Shown here in pieces: positions 12,874 to 27,409 of a DNA stretch of 56,500 nucleotides (its first letter is position 1; every line of letters starts with the position of its first letter). The notes below the pieces were generated by a model. The model saw only the letters and a program-made list of their open reading frames with translations. It was not told the DNA's origin and did no database searches. The stretch comes from Chrysomallon squamiferum (taxonomy: Eukaryota; Mollusca; Gastropoda; Neomphalida; Peltospiridae), in the NCBI GenBank assembly GCA_012295275.1, contig CM022670.1:7757712-7814211 (forward strand), read 5' to 3'. The translations under genes and the position numbers were made by a program.

Positions 12874-12975
12874 ATACGGCTCCATCTACTTCAACTACCA
12901 GTACTTTTAATACTACCACTACAAACTGTTATCACTACCTCTGCCTCTATTACCACTACCACCACTAATAATTCG
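12630..12975. repeat. Degenerate ACT/ATT trinucleotide block
   Basis: About 350 bases of imperfect ACT, ATT and TAC triplets with a pure CTA core near 12840-12870: an old microsatellite that has decayed. Confidence 0.8.
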
Positions 12976-15900
12976 AAGTAGAAGATAAAGAAAATTCCTG
13001 TAATTTGCAAACCTGACACAGTTACGTTGTGTATTAGTTTTGCAGTTCCCGAGCTGTAAAGTTAGTACAGTACAAAGGTAGGAAATGTCATGAAAAACAG
13101 GTGAGAAGTTTGTGACACGTGTTTCAAATAAAACAGTCAGACTGTGTTTCTCACTTCAGCAAGTGCCAAACTGCAGCCTCTTTTGTCAGAAATTAACAGT
13201 TTGAAAACAAAACCTGGAATTACAGAACATCATTTCTACCACAGGTAATGCAGGTAATAATGTTTATATAAACTCATAATGCGGCTGCCATGTTTACATA
13301 AATGTGTTTTTAACATGATTTTCTTGGCAGGGTTTTCTGTAAACTATCATACTGAAATGTTTTTTAGTAAGTGATGTTAAAAACATTTAGTCAAGGAACA
13401 TGCATTTCTGATGTTTCGTGCATCGTCATCTTGCTGTGAATCACAGAAATAATTACACATAGAGTAAATAAATAAGCAGACAAATAAATAAATAATATAA
13501 CAAATGGATGAATGCAAACTATTTATTTTTCTATTTTTAGTATTTATCTTTGAAAACATCCATTCATATACCTATCATTTTTTAACAATTGCTATTTATC
13601 TATCAGTCTGTGTGTGTCTATATATATATATATATCTATTAGATTATCTGTGTCTCTGTCTGTCTGAGTCTTTATATTATTTATCCTGTATTACATATGT
13701 TTTTATTTCAAAACATGAAGTGTATTACTCTTTTTCTTGTATCTGTATTTTACATTAATACTTGGTCTTTATCTCTCTCCCTCTGACTATCTGTTTCATT
13801 CTCTGTATGTCTTCCTCTCATAATATTTCTCTCTTTCTCTCTGTCCTCTCTCCGTGTGTATGCATGTCTCTCTACACATTTCTTTTCAGTCATTACCATC
13901 TCATTCAGTCAATGACTAACTGTGCACCATTTATCTACCTCTTTGTCCTTTCATCATGGTGTCTGTGCCTACTCCAGCCTATGTAAGAATGTCTGTGATA
14001 AATCAAGGAAACTTTATTCTGAATTTAACATGTCCCCTGAGTGTAACGCTGCCAGATGCTGTGAAGCTCCAGGAACATATTCATGTCCAGGGAACTAAAT
14101 GATGCAGATAATTATAAAGCCAAACAGCAGTAACATCACCCTATCTGAAATGCTGATCAGGAGAACACAAATGCACAAAAATTAGTATGAAATTAAACAA
14201 GGCAAATTGAAAAGCTAATGGATTTTTTGAGCACTGAATCTGGACTTTTTCTCCCAGACCAGATGCATCTGTCCAGTACTGGTTTTTAATGCTGAAGCAA
14301 ATTGGTTGTGATGCTGCTGAAAAATAAATATAATGTCCTAGCTGTCTAGACTGAGTAATCTGTGAAGTTGCCTGAATAAATGCTGTTATTATTCGATGTT
14401 CTGAATAACAAGCAGAAATATAAATCAGTAACTTAGTCTGCCACTATCAGTAATTGTGTAGAATCGACTAACATGAAAATAAGCCACAGAAGCCTTTTGG
14501 TATTTAGTAGATGAGGATATTAAAGAAACAGAGAAAGAGAAAATGAGAGAGACAGACAGACAAGACAGGCAGACAGATAAAGACAGACAGTCAGACAGAC
14601 AAAAGCATACAGACAAGAAAGAGAGAGTAAGAGAGAAAATAGGAAAAGAGTCAGAAAAACAGAAAAATTTGAAATATTCTCTTCCTTTCACATTCCTGGA
14701 GAAACAGGGGGAAAAAAAAAGAGAATAAATAGATTACTTTCCAATATCGTTCCATTAGTTTTTATTAACTCTGTACAGACAAAACACATAAAAACATCAT
14801 TAGACATCTGGAACTCCAAGTCATTAACATATTATTATTATAAATATATTTTTAATAACATTCCTGGTTTTTCACAGCTTGTTACAGATGTTTCAAAAGA
14901 CTAGATACACATTTTCAATCGGTTTCATCTAGAAGTCATTACCAGGACATGATCCCCTGACCGACTGCTCTTCGCACTGAAGCAGTGATTTCCAGACCAG
15001 GTCTGTCTTACAGCAACTCCTCAGCTCACAAAACACTCTGCTGGAAATTACTTCCACATGTGATTATTTATTCTATGCTGGCCACAATATTGACCAAATA
15101 ACAGTATATGTATACACAATACTTTCTTTTACTGTACCAAGTAAGCAAAACAGTTCTGGATGACCTGAAGTAGCTGCTTAAAAACAGACTGAACTGAGAA
15201 ACCTGAAGTTAATTAGAGTCTGTATTTACACACTTTATTAATCAGTTCTTTATCTTGTTTACTCAGTGGTATTAGCATCAACCTTTATCTTTCTATCTCA
15301 CTCTCTCTCTCTATCTCCCATACTTTTTCTGTTTGTTTCTTTTTCTCATTTTCTTACTCTTTTATTTTTTATTCTCTCTGTCTCTGTCTTCCTCGGTTCC
15401 CCTCTTTCTAACTCATCCTTTCTGTATCATTCAACCACTCTCAAAATATAATTTCATCAAAATATAAAATCACATTAATACATAACCCAGTAAAAATATT
15501 TATCCTACACAATATAAATAATTCAAGTACTGAATATTCCAATCACACATCATCTTTTTGAGTTAAAAAAAAAAAAAGAAAGAAAGAAAGAAAGAAAGAA
15601 AAAAAAAAAAAAAAAAAAAACATTTTTAAAATAAAAGAAATAAGTGAGGTATCATATGATTAATGGAATGTTTTAAATAGGGACAGACAAACACACAGAC
15701 ATGTTGTGTGTGTTTTTGTAGCAGGATACGAGAAAGTAAAATACTGAACAGAGTGAATCTGCCAGGAGTCTACAGCCATATTGATTACTCAGAGTTTCAG
15801 AGGAATCCTCTAAATGTAACAGAAGACTTCATCTTCCTGGAGTCTTTTATTGTAACAAGGCTCTTTGAACCCATTAATCAGTTCTTTCATTTTGTTTAAT

Positions 15901-16066
15901 GTCAGACAACCTTGAAATAATCAGTGCTTTACATTTGTGTCTATATATGGGTGTATGTGTGTACTTAAGTGAATATCTTTCTGTACATATATGTATGTGT
16001 GTGTGTGTGTACCTGTGTGCATACACATCAGTATGATGTATATATTTGTGCCAGTATGATGTATAC

Positions 16067-16070
<4 letters not shown>

Positions 16071-16154
<84 letters not shown>
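16071..16154. repeat. (GA)n microsatellite
   Basis: About 42 uninterrupted GA units. A near-duplicate string (cagtatgatgtata) occurs twice just upstream, at about 16030 and 16052. Confidence 0.95.
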
Positions 16155-16156
<2 letters not shown>

Positions 16157-17057
16157 AACAAACAAATACTTTTTTTACTTCTTTTTTTTATGTGGTGTCT
16201 ATACTGGGCCTAACACTTACAAACACAATTGTTGTTTTTCTATTTACCCTGACTGGTGTAAATATTTTCACAACCATAAAAGCTTGGATAAATCTTCTGT
16301 GACAAAAGTCTTTCTTGATGTCACTTGTTTTCTTCCCAGTCAAGATAACCTTGACATTTTCTGCAGGCAATCAATACAGATAGTGTTAGCCAAACCACTG
16401 ATTCCTGTTACATGAAGAAACACAACACTAAGATCTAAAATACCAATACGGTGCTTGGGGACATTTCAGAAATGATGTATGTACATCTCAAAGTATACAT
16501 TTCTACCATTCACCAAACAATAATAAAAATAAATTATTTAAAATCTTGTCTTTCAAGTACCTTTCAAGTTAGTTATTTAATAATGATAAATGTATTGCTT
16601 TATGTAAAAAAAATATATATATATTATTAGTAGTAGTAGTAGTAGTAGTAGTAGTATATGCTGTTTTTATTTTGTTGTTGTTTTTTCGGTGACAGATGCT
16701 ATTTAAATAGTAATTAACTGCTATAAAGCAATAACTTACTAATTCTTTGCAAAACTCCTAAAAGAATGGAGCAGATTATTTCTTAATAATAAAGTACCAG
16801 AGGAGCAACATGTTTCAAGATCAATACTTATTGATGTACCCTAATCAGTGTTTGCCATTTCCAGCCAGTATCACTTGATATCAAAGATTATAGTTTCATA
16901 TATGAGAATATATCTGAAAATATTATATGTACATACATAAACATCTATTATATAGACACATACATACAAATACCTACACATATACAAACATATTTACATA
17001 CAACCATATATACACACATTCATACTTACATACAAATATACATACATACTGATAAAT

Positions 17058-17093
<36 letters not shown>

Positions 17094-18191
17094 GCACACA
17101 GATACATACATACAGAACTATGAAAACTACAAAAAGTTCTAAAGTTACATTCACTAACAGCATCATAACAAAATCACATGATGACACATTTGGCCAATCA
17201 TATAATAATAAACTAGGAGATGTTTCACTAAACATTTTCTCTAACCATCATCTGTGTTCTGTTTTCATTCCTAAGATTCCTTTGTACAACTAACATTTTG
17301 TCAGCCTCCAACAGCCAGTCTTTCTTTTGTGTTTTTCACCCAGCTTTCACTCAAGAATCAGTAATTGAATATGATCTCAAAAAATACTTTCAGAAGTTGG
17401 ATCATAATGAGAAATAAATGACATTATGGATCGTTAACAGAGTCGAAGCAGAAGAATCTAATATTGTTTTTTATACATGTGTTTTTTATACATAGCGAAT
17501 AAACTTGAAAATAATTTATTAACTAGAAAATTTTTCCTAAAATCTTGTGATTATTTTATTGCCTAATATATCCATACACCCTATATTCAGTAATTACAGA
17601 TTGGACAATGAAAATAAAAATAACATAAAAGAAATAAATAAAATAAAATGAAATAATTCATCTGCATTTTCTTTCTTAAAATCCTGTATAGTTGGTATCA
17701 GATGTTTTTGAACATTTGTTTTCTCTCAAAACACATACACACATACCTACTTTGAAAAAAAAAGAGGTAAAAAAAGTAAATTCACCCACTTTTCTATTCT
17801 TCTCAAAAGCCAATAGAGTGGGTAACACTTAAAGTAAAGATTTTTTTCTCAAAAGCATGTACAGTAGGACAACACACAAGGCACAGACATTTGTGAACAT
17901 TTTTTTCTCTCTCTCTTTTTTCTCAAAAGCCTATAACACATAAGAGAGAGTTATTTTCAGACACCTATCTGCCAGTGATTTGAGATCTGTAGTATAATAT
18001 TTACACAGTTTTTGGTATAAAAGACTTCTGGGCTGTTCAGATGTGACATATGATCTGTCGTCACAGTAGCTGTACACTTGTATGAAGATGAAAAGCAAAC
18101 AGTTTGTAACTGCCAACACAAAGACTTGTTAGCACACAACAGCCTTTAAAGATAGGAGTTTTACAAAATAGTAACTGATTTGTACTATTTT

Positions 18192-18327
18192 AGATAGAAA
18201 GATAGATAGAGAGAGAGAGATAGACAGATATATTAATAGACAGATATATTAATAGACAGATAGATAGAGAGACAGACAGACAGACAGACAAACAAAAAGA
18301 TAGATATATAGACAGAGAGATAGGTAA
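18192..18327. repeat. GATA/GACA tetranucleotide block
   Basis: Mixed GATA, GACA and GA units, interrupted by two copies of a tattaatagacagata string. Confidence 0.85.
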
Positions 18328-18597
18328 TCTGTATGATTCAAATATACACTTATTTATGCATATGTTAATGGAGACATGGGTGGGTCTATCTGTGTGTCTG
18401 GTAATGTTTCATACACAAAAGTTTTTTATTTTTTTTGTTTTTTTTAATTTTAAATGTTACTAAGAAGTTTAGAAAAAAAAAATAACTGACATAAAGTCAT
18501 ATTTAAATTTGATATCTCAGAAACAAAAATTATATATTAGTGTACTTTATTTACATGCTGAAGTATCCATAATCCTTTCTCTACATTCTTTATGGTA

Positions 18598-18835
18598 TAT
18601 CGTACTTATTTAATTAAAGATATAAGTAAAATAACTGACATATAATTTTAAGATATAATTAAGATATCTAACATATAACTAATTACATAAGTAAGATATT
18701 TTACATATAATTAATACATAATTAAGATCCTTACATACAATTTAAGACATAATTAAGATATTTTCCACATAATTTAAGACATAATTAGGATAAAATATTC
18801 ATAGAATTTAAGATAAAATTAAAGATAAAAATCAA
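18598..18835. repeat. Degenerate minisatellite, about 35-40-bp unit
   Basis: Repeated variants of taagacataattaagatat followed by a catataat-type string, in about six copies. Extremely AT-rich with no open frame. Confidence 0.65.
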
Positions 18836-21800
18836 AATATTTGACAGAATATATAAATATTCATTTTTATTTTATTGAGAATTAATGAAAATGTGAAGAA
18901 ATATAATCAAGTCTTGAAAGTCACACTCAATAATGGACAGACATTTTTTCTGATGAGCAAATAACAGACACAAAGACAGAAAATGAGTTAGTCAGTCAAG
19001 TACATTATTCAAGAGCTGTGGGACTGATGAGATAACGTGAAGAACGACAAAAGCAATCAATATACGGACAAGATGCATTCTTTCATCCACTGTCTCTCTG
19101 AATTCTTGTCCTCAGATTAAGTTTGAAAATCACAGAAGACGAATTATTATTATTTTTTTCTTTTCTTTTCTTTCTTCTTCAGCTTTTACCGTAGGCAATT
19201 CTACAAATAACTGTGTTACCAGAAACGAGGTTATGAAATTCTTCGAACCTATTTACACAGATTAATATCCCAGTGGCAAACAGACTGTTCCAATTGACAT
19301 GCAAATGACACTTCTGTCAAGTATTTGACTACTAATAATGGCAAACTGGGGTGGAGGTGGCAGAAGGACAATTGAATTCTCATTCCTCCATTAATCAGTT
19401 GAAACAGTGCAAAGGTATTCTGCACTTTGGACAAGGTTTCAAATCTTTGTTTTTTTTTTGCTCGGATATTTCTGCAGCCTTGAAATATCGGTGACTTATG
19501 AAAGTGAACTTGCATAGCTCCTCTATTTTTGAAAAGTAAAAAAAACTTTAATAATTAATTTTTTTAGGTTCATTAGTTTTGTTGTATATACATATACAAC
19601 ACATTCAGGTATAGACAAATATAGATAAAGGCAGGCAGGAATTCAGGCAGGCAGACAGATAGATAAATAGTCAAACAAATGGATATAATTGTAGTATAAC
19701 AATTCTCCAAATTCCACAATACATTGCAATACATGACTATTACATAAACTGTGTTATAACATACATCAATTAGCGAAACACTGAATGACATTTAACTAAC
19801 AGGGGAGTAACTCACACACACCTAGCAATTAACTGTATTATGTACTGGCTGGCAGACATTATTAATAATACAATATGTGTGGGCCTGTGTGTGTGTGTGT
19901 GGGTACACATAAACATATGCATAGAGAATCAATTCTGCTGATGTTTTGTATAAATGACTGCAAAATATTTTATTACCATGATTTTATTTATTTATTTATT
20001 GAAAGTATTTTTCAGTATTGTTGTATATTGTTCATGCTGTTGTTATTTTTTCTGTTATTATTATTATTATTATTGTTATTATTTTTATTAAATTATTAAT
20101 TCCAACTGTTTATATGTAAGTATAACAGCAGCATGTTTGTTTGAAACAGTTAAAACAGAAATCCTTTGTATTCTAACAACACATCTGAATCCTCTTCATT
20201 TGCTTGTTTACAGGAATTTACAACAAGGTTTTGTATTACTTTCATATGCTAAGTTCATATCTTATTTTTATTATAAATTTATCAAATAAGTATTTTTAAA
20301 ATATTAAAAATGAATACTCTTGGAAATAAAAGATTCTAAATTTAATAAAACAATGATACATTGTTTGAAAGTTTTGTATTAAGAAATGTTGTTTTTTTTT
20401 CTTTTTTTCTTAATGTTTAATTTTATTATAAATATATGAGCTATTTTGTGTTCTAAATAAAACAAATAAAATAAAAATTTAACATGTACAAATCTATCAC
20501 TGTAATATGTTAAAAATACAAGTCAAAAGCCTAGAAGGAAAATAATTAATTCATGATATTTCAACAAAATCACATAAAAAAATTATGTCATAAAAATTCA
20601 TAATATTAAAGTAAAAAATTTGATGTTCATGAAAAGTTTTTCAAAGCTAAAAAACTAAATGTAATGATAACATTTGTGACTTTGACATAAGCATAAATGT
20701 ATTTGGTACATCAACAAATTTTCAAAAAACAGCCTTTTATAAAGCATATTCCTGTTCTTTACAAAATGTAAAATTTTTAAATTTCAAATTTTTAACAGTA
20801 ATGTCAGATTACAGACATTTCATTTAGAAAGCTCACAACACTCTATATTTAAATAAAACAAATACAAAATAAAATGTTTTGTGGCTGTTCGAACTAGCAT
20901 TACAATGGTTAATTTTGGTCTTTTTTTTATCAAACTGATTTGACATTAAAAATGATTATAAAATATTAAAAAATATTGTTAAAAAGATCAAAGAAACTGA
21001 AATGGAAAAATATATAATTATGTTTTATTTTCATTTTTTTCTTTTCTTCTATATATTTTTATATTTTTATTTTATATAATTATATATAGATTTTGTTTTT
21101 TTTCTTGGTTTTCATTTCTCATCTCGAACAAAGGTCACAAACAAAACATGAAAGGAAAGCATAATTCTATTCTTTTTTTTTTATTTACACTATTACAATG
21201 CTGTATTATGACAATAATAACATTATTTCAGTCAATAAAACAATAACGTGCATAACAATATATACCAGAACTGTTTTCGTTTCTTCAACAGCTGGAAAAA
21301 CTTAACCTTATTTGTGTTAATGAAGTACAAATGAAATACAGCACATTTCACTTTTATTAAAACCAAGTGACTCCACACAAAATCATTATCGTGGAGCAAC
21401 AGAAATATCAATAAAAGAAAAAGAAATAAAAAGAAAAAAAATTCATGGATGCCATTTTTTTTTTTTCTTTTTAAGGAGTTGCTTGTTTTGCATCTGGTTC
21501 ATTTTGTGAATTTGTTAAGATGGAATCAAACATTTTTGTTCTTCTTCTTCTTCATCTTTAAATAAATTTATGTTTACGTTCTCTTCATATTTTATTTTTT
21601 ATCACTTTTATCTCTTTTTTTTTCAAACATTTCTTTCTACTTTTTATTTGATTTTTTATCATTATCTTTTTAAAAAAAAATATAATTTTTTTTATCATTT
21701 TAATTTTTATTATTTATTTATAATATATATCTTTTTCATTTTTATTTATTTATTTTTTGGGGGATAATTTTGTTTACTGTTTATAAAATTTTATCTTCTT

Positions 21801-22095
21801 TTTTTTTTATATATATATATTCTTATATTTTTTTACCATCACTTGATAAAGAAAAAGCAAGTTCAGCAAGATTTTCATGAATATTTGCAATTCTGAATTT
21901 TCCTGGCCTGATCCTGGGGTCTGGAACTGACGAGTCTTTATGGACAAGATATGCAAATAATCTCATCTGCTAATGGTAGCTGAATGTGCTAAACATGACC
22001 TATATTTAAAGCAAGGGAAGTCTTAGATGACTCAGTGGAATTCAGTTACTAGGAATTTCACCAATACTGACAGTATTAGTGTTGTGTTGAGTAGG

Positions 22096-22184
22096 AGAGA
22101 TAGACAGATAGACAGATAGACAGAGAGATAGACAGAGTGATAGAGATACAAATAGACAAACTGACAGATTGATTGATGCTTAGT

Positions 22185-22238
<54 letters not shown>
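22096..22238. repeat. GATA/GACA block and (GA)n microsatellite
   Basis: GATA/GACA units (22096-22150) followed by a pure GA run (22185-22238). Confidence 0.9.
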
Positions 22239-23841
22239 CATTTGAAGTTTATAATATGTGAGATTTAAATTCTTGATGGACTCTTCAAAAGGATTGAATT
22301 GGTACTATTACGGTTAGGTTGTTTTCTTTGTTTTTGTGAGTTTTCTTTCTTTCTTAAAGTATGGCTTGTATTAACTTTCAGCAGTTTCATTTCATTTCTT
22401 TTTCTATAATAGTTATGTGTATGAACATATTTTTGTATATGGTACAAAACAGAAGTCATTTATGGTACAAAACAGAAATCAACAATGAAACATTCTTTGC
22501 TGTGAAAGTAACAAAAATAGCAAATGATATGACAGCAAATAACTTCTCCTTGAGAATTTATGTAGATATCTGTATGTGTGTGTGTATGTATGTACATGTG
22601 TGTATGCGTATGTGTACATATGTGTATATGCATGCATGTATATGAATGTATGTATGTATTACAAAATTATATTTGACATTTACTAATGAATAATTATCAA
22701 AATATGCTGATGACATTAAACTGTCATTCATCCTGTGTATCACTCATCTCATACAGTTAAAGTGCACAATGGCCGTCTGCCTGCCACTCAACTCATGAAT
22801 TAATCTGACATGTACAAAATACAAGCAAACAATACAACACTGACCCTAACTCAGTATTTGTTTTCTAAAAACAGTCACCTAGAAAATAAAGCAGCTCTCT
22901 AAAAATATAACAAAACTAATCATTTATCATATGATTGCATTATATGTGTGTGTTTGTATTTGTGTGCGTGTCTGCAAAACAAGGATTTTTTTTGTTTTTT
23001 TATCCTTCTCCTAGCTCTTACAACGCAGATTTTTTAACAAACAAATCATCTATGAACAAAACAATTATAATTTATTTTTCACTTTGAGAAATACTTCAAT
23101 ACATGTCAGGATGTTGCTGTAAACATAGATACAAAACTGTACTCAGTAACCCAAAAATACAAAACAAAATGTATTGTCCAATACATTACAACACATGTAC
23201 CAGCCTTTCTCTGTTCAATACATTCAATGAATCATTCAGATGTGCATGTTTGGGTTTCTCATCAATCAATAGTGTTTTGTTACTGATGATTCAAGCTACT
23301 GCTAATTCCATGAAGCAGACATGTCACATATGCTAGTACGTACAGATGAATGCTCCTATTTATTCGTTATTCCAAATACTGAGTGCAATCTGACAACTCT
23401 AAGAGTGTGCAGGCTGATTAGACTGTCGTAAGATTATTAAAATATGTCTTCAGATACTCCTGTACACTAACATACATATAAACTGTGTATGTATATATAT
23501 GTACATGCACATGCATGTATATAGATTTACACACACACACACACACAGTTGATATATATATATATGTTAGTCTATAAGTATATCTGAAGATACATCTTAA
23601 TAAATATCATATATTTGTATGCGAGTATATATATATATATACATATGCATCTTGTCCATACAAACATACCTAAAAACTATATACATACATACAAAGCAGA
23701 TCTATACACAAATGTCCATATGAACGATGAGAACTCACATACATAATGCAGAAAGATATAGTCACTGATACATATACAGATATACACATGCAACTCATAA
23801 ATGTGCATATTTGTATATATAATTATGTATCATTGTATACA

Positions 23842-23942
23842 TCTATGTATGTATGTATATATGTATGTATGTATGTATGTATGTGTGTGTGTATGTCTGT
23901 ATGTATGTATGTGTATGTATGTATGTGTGTGTATGTGTGTGT
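23842..23942. repeat. (GTAT)n/(GT)n microsatellite
   Basis: Tetranucleotide GTAT units mixed with GT. Frames of Tyr-Val-Cys type here are artefacts. Confidence 0.9.
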
Positions 23943-24717
23943 TAGGATTTATGTCTGTGTATGAATGTATTTGTATGTATGCAATTTGTGTACGTGTGTA
24001 CATGTGTGTCAATATACACTGAAATAAAACAATGACAGAAAACTTTAAAATAAAACAAAGACAGAAAACAAATAACAGAGAAAACCAACATCATTTAACA
24101 CATGTCAACAATCCGACAGGATGTTGGGCATTCAGGGAATATTCCCTCTCTAAACATGAGACAAGACAACAGCATATCTGTGCCATAATGAAGATAATTA
24201 GAGAAATCTGGATATAATTAATGCATCCTGTGAACCATCTGTGTGTGATAGCACAAGCATGGATTCCAGTGATTCCTGAAACCTCATACTGAGTCATGCT
24301 GTTTTAGGCTTTAGCACCAAGCTTGCTTCACAAAGTGAGAAAATTCATCTCCTAACAGATTCATCCTATAACTGGTGACATTCTTGAAACTTCTTTTTAA
24401 TGTCATCACTCAGCTATTATTTTCCATTCCAACCAGATATTATTTCTATGTGCTTTCTTATATAGCATTCTATGGGAAGGTGTATGTAAACAAAAACTTA
24501 CTGCTAATCAAAAAAAGAGTAACCCCTGATGATAAGTTTTCTCTCATTTTTGGTGTGGTATTAACTGCATATAAATGAAAATTATAAAAACCTTGCATTT
24601 GTTATTAAATAAAATTTTTTTTTTTTCCTTTTTCTGATGATATACATTTTATTACTAATTTAAATTTCTTATACTGGGTATGATTTATTTACAAATAACT
24701 TATATTATTTGTGTATG

Positions 24718-24786
24718 AATGCCATGTGTGTGCATGTGTGTATGTGTGTGTATGTATCTATATGTACACACACACCCACACCCAAA

Positions 24787-24859
<73 letters not shown>

Positions 24860-24882
24860 GTATGTTTGTGCATAATGTATCT
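24718..24882. repeat. Compound GT / CA / TA / GTAT microsatellite
   Basis: GT-rich arm, then CA run (24788-24817), TA run (about 24826-24847) and GTAT units. The GT and CA arms could pair as a large hairpin. Confidence 0.85.
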
Positions 24883-25504
24883 ATGTATGTGAGTGTATAC
24901 GTGTCTGTGTGTATGTATATAATTATCAGACATATTATACTAAATCATTATAAATTTATAGTAATGTAGATTCATCATTTTACATTATATTAAAAATGAA
25001 TACTGTTTTTGTTTGTTTTTTTACCACACCAATGATAACACCCATCCCACCAACCCTCCCCCCAGCCATAAATCTATGTCTCTGCTTAATGATCACAGCC
25101 GCAGGAATGCAGATGAAGCAGTTTTTTTGAAACATGATGTTGATGAAAAGACATTTTTATTAGTAAACCTATAAATGCTGTAATTTATGTAGTGACTCAC
25201 GATCTCTGAGTCAACTCCCACATATCTGACCTTTCGGTGTTTAATGTGTGGTTTCATGTGAAAGAGCAATTCAGTGTTTAATGTGAGCAAAATGAAAAGA
25301 AAAAAACACATCATTTTCTTAATTCAAGTAAGTGAGTTGAAAAAGTGATCTGTTTACAACCGTGAAGTGATTCGAGATGATGAGTCAGTTTAACACTTTG
25401 GGCCGTTCACTGAATGAATGAATGAATGAATGAATAAAACTATGTTATCCAAATACCTATATCCTATAGATCAGTATTCCAGTATTAGCAAAGTAACACA
25501 CTTA

Positions 25505-25790
25505 TAATAATATGCCAGTTTTATGTGCCCTTAGCAATAAAACAATATATCAACTACCAATATCTGGTTGTCAGTATATCAATTACTACCCATATCTGTT
25601 AACAACCAACTGCCACCAGTATCTGGTTGTCAACATATCAACTACCAGTCTCTTTTTTTGGCAAACTATCAGCTATTGACATTTGGCTGTCAACATATCA
25701 ATAACAAACATCCAGTTGTTGACAAATCAAAATTGCAACTTTCAACTGTTGACATACTGATTATCATCCAATTATCAATATCAGTTAACA
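25505..25790. repeat. Degenerate tandem repeat around a ctggttgtcaacatatcaa motif
   Basis: The string tatctggttgtcaacatatc recurs with variation about six times at irregular 30-60-base steps. The plus-strand frame across it looks repetitive (QLPPVSGCQHINYQ-like), but the units are not kept in frame. Confidence 0.65.
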
Positions 25791-27409
25791 AGTATTTTGC
25801 TGATCACCTTTGTTTTCTTAATTTAAAATTTAGCTAGGTATCATCAAATGCTCATCATAAATATAGGTCCCCTGAGTAAAATGATAAAAAATAAATAGAA
25901 AAAGGAATTTTGTCATCTTACGGTCATTATAGAAATATGTATGTATGTATGTATGTATGTAAATATATATCTTTATTTTTATATGTGTTTGCACATTTGT
26001 GTATATACATGTGTGTTTATTTATACATACATACATACACACTCATGGGTGTTCACACACACACACACACACATGTATAAAATCAAATATTGTGGATGAG
26101 AATTTTGAGATGGTCATTACAGAAACACATCACTGAAAACATCCACTTTGGTCTGTTGTAAAAATAAATTCAGACCTGATACCAAAATATTAATCACAGT
26201 CCTGACTGATTTGTCTCTAACAACAATTTATTCAGTTATTCTCATACCTGCAAAGATAAACAAAAACGGGTTTTAAACATCAGCAGTGTTTTGGGCTTGT
26301 GGTCAATAATTGATAAAGTACTGTCAGTTGTGAAAACGGTGGAGAGAGACTGGCGAATGTTTTCACGAAAATCAATATCACCTCTTTGTCAAGTAAGATG
26401 TCCACTGGTACCAGCTGCAGTTGTCACAGATTTCAAAAACATTTATTAAAACTTTATAGCTTTTTAGCGTTGACTCACTTATTTCTTTTTATTCAGTATG
26501 AACTTTTTAAATTTCAGCAAGAAGAAGAGGAGAAATAAAAATAAGAATGACGATGATGATGATGATGATGATGTTGATGATAATGTTTGTTGATTTGTTT
26601 TAATAAAATATTATCCCACTTAAAATCGCTAATTTTCACTTTTGTTCTGCACAAAACTTAAATAAAAAAAATAAAAAAATAATGGCCGATGTTTGACGAA
26701 AATAAATGAGTCATGACTAAAACACATTTTTAACGTCTCGAACAATTTCGGCGGGATACCAAAATGTAGTTAAATCGTTTTCATTTTACAACTTTTTTTT
26801 TTTTTTTTTCCCCTGGAATAATAAATTAGCTTACAAGAAAAATGGTAAAATGAAAGAAACGAGTTAAATACACTATAATGTATTTATTTCTCTCTCTCTC
26901 TTTTTTTTTTTTTCTTTGAATTAAAACGCGCCGATTCACACAAAATGAAACAATAATACTGTCTGCAACGGACAATTTGGGATTTGTTTGAATAATCCTA
27001 AATTAAGTAGACGGCAAACGGAATAAAATTCAGATATCTGTAACAATCTGCGTTATTTCAAAACGCTTCAGCAATAAAAATTATCGTGCATAACGTATTT
27101 TAAATTTAAAAAAAAAAAAAAAAAAAGGGTCTTTGTGTTTGACCTTGACCTTGCTAGCAGGAATCAGACAGAAGTGCGTGACAGAACATCTAATAACGTC
27201 TCAACAGCGTACAGATTTTCACACCGGTGTCACAAACTATTGAAAAGACGGAAACGCACACACAAAGCTCCCGAAAAGTAGGTATTTTACACTGAATAAA
27301 CCGTGCAGTTTAATTCAAAGAAAACGCTGTGAGGTAGCCAGTTTGAATGGCGTGCACATGCAATCGGTCATAGAATTACAGACGAGAATGACCCGTGGAT
27401 TTCCTGTGC

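Larger units (their letters stand above)
8718..26199 (-). other. Intron 2 of the ANKRD50 homologue, distal CpG-poor part
   Basis: About 17.5 kb of very AT-rich intron with few CpGs (one seen in 20101-21100). It is dominated by microsatellites, poly(A)/poly(T) runs and decayed tandem repeats, listed separately. More complex patches that could be conserved noncoding sequence lie at about 11940-12190, 14280-14480, 19180-19520, 21860-22040, 24090-24320 and 25170-25400. Short open frames here are simple-sequence or chance products; none has a recognisable domain. Confidence 0.6.

Noticed and set aside
15708-15899. Plus-strand frame of 63 codons in non-repetitive sequence
   Set aside because: It lacks splice-consistent neighbours and any recognisable motif; such length is expected by chance on this scale.
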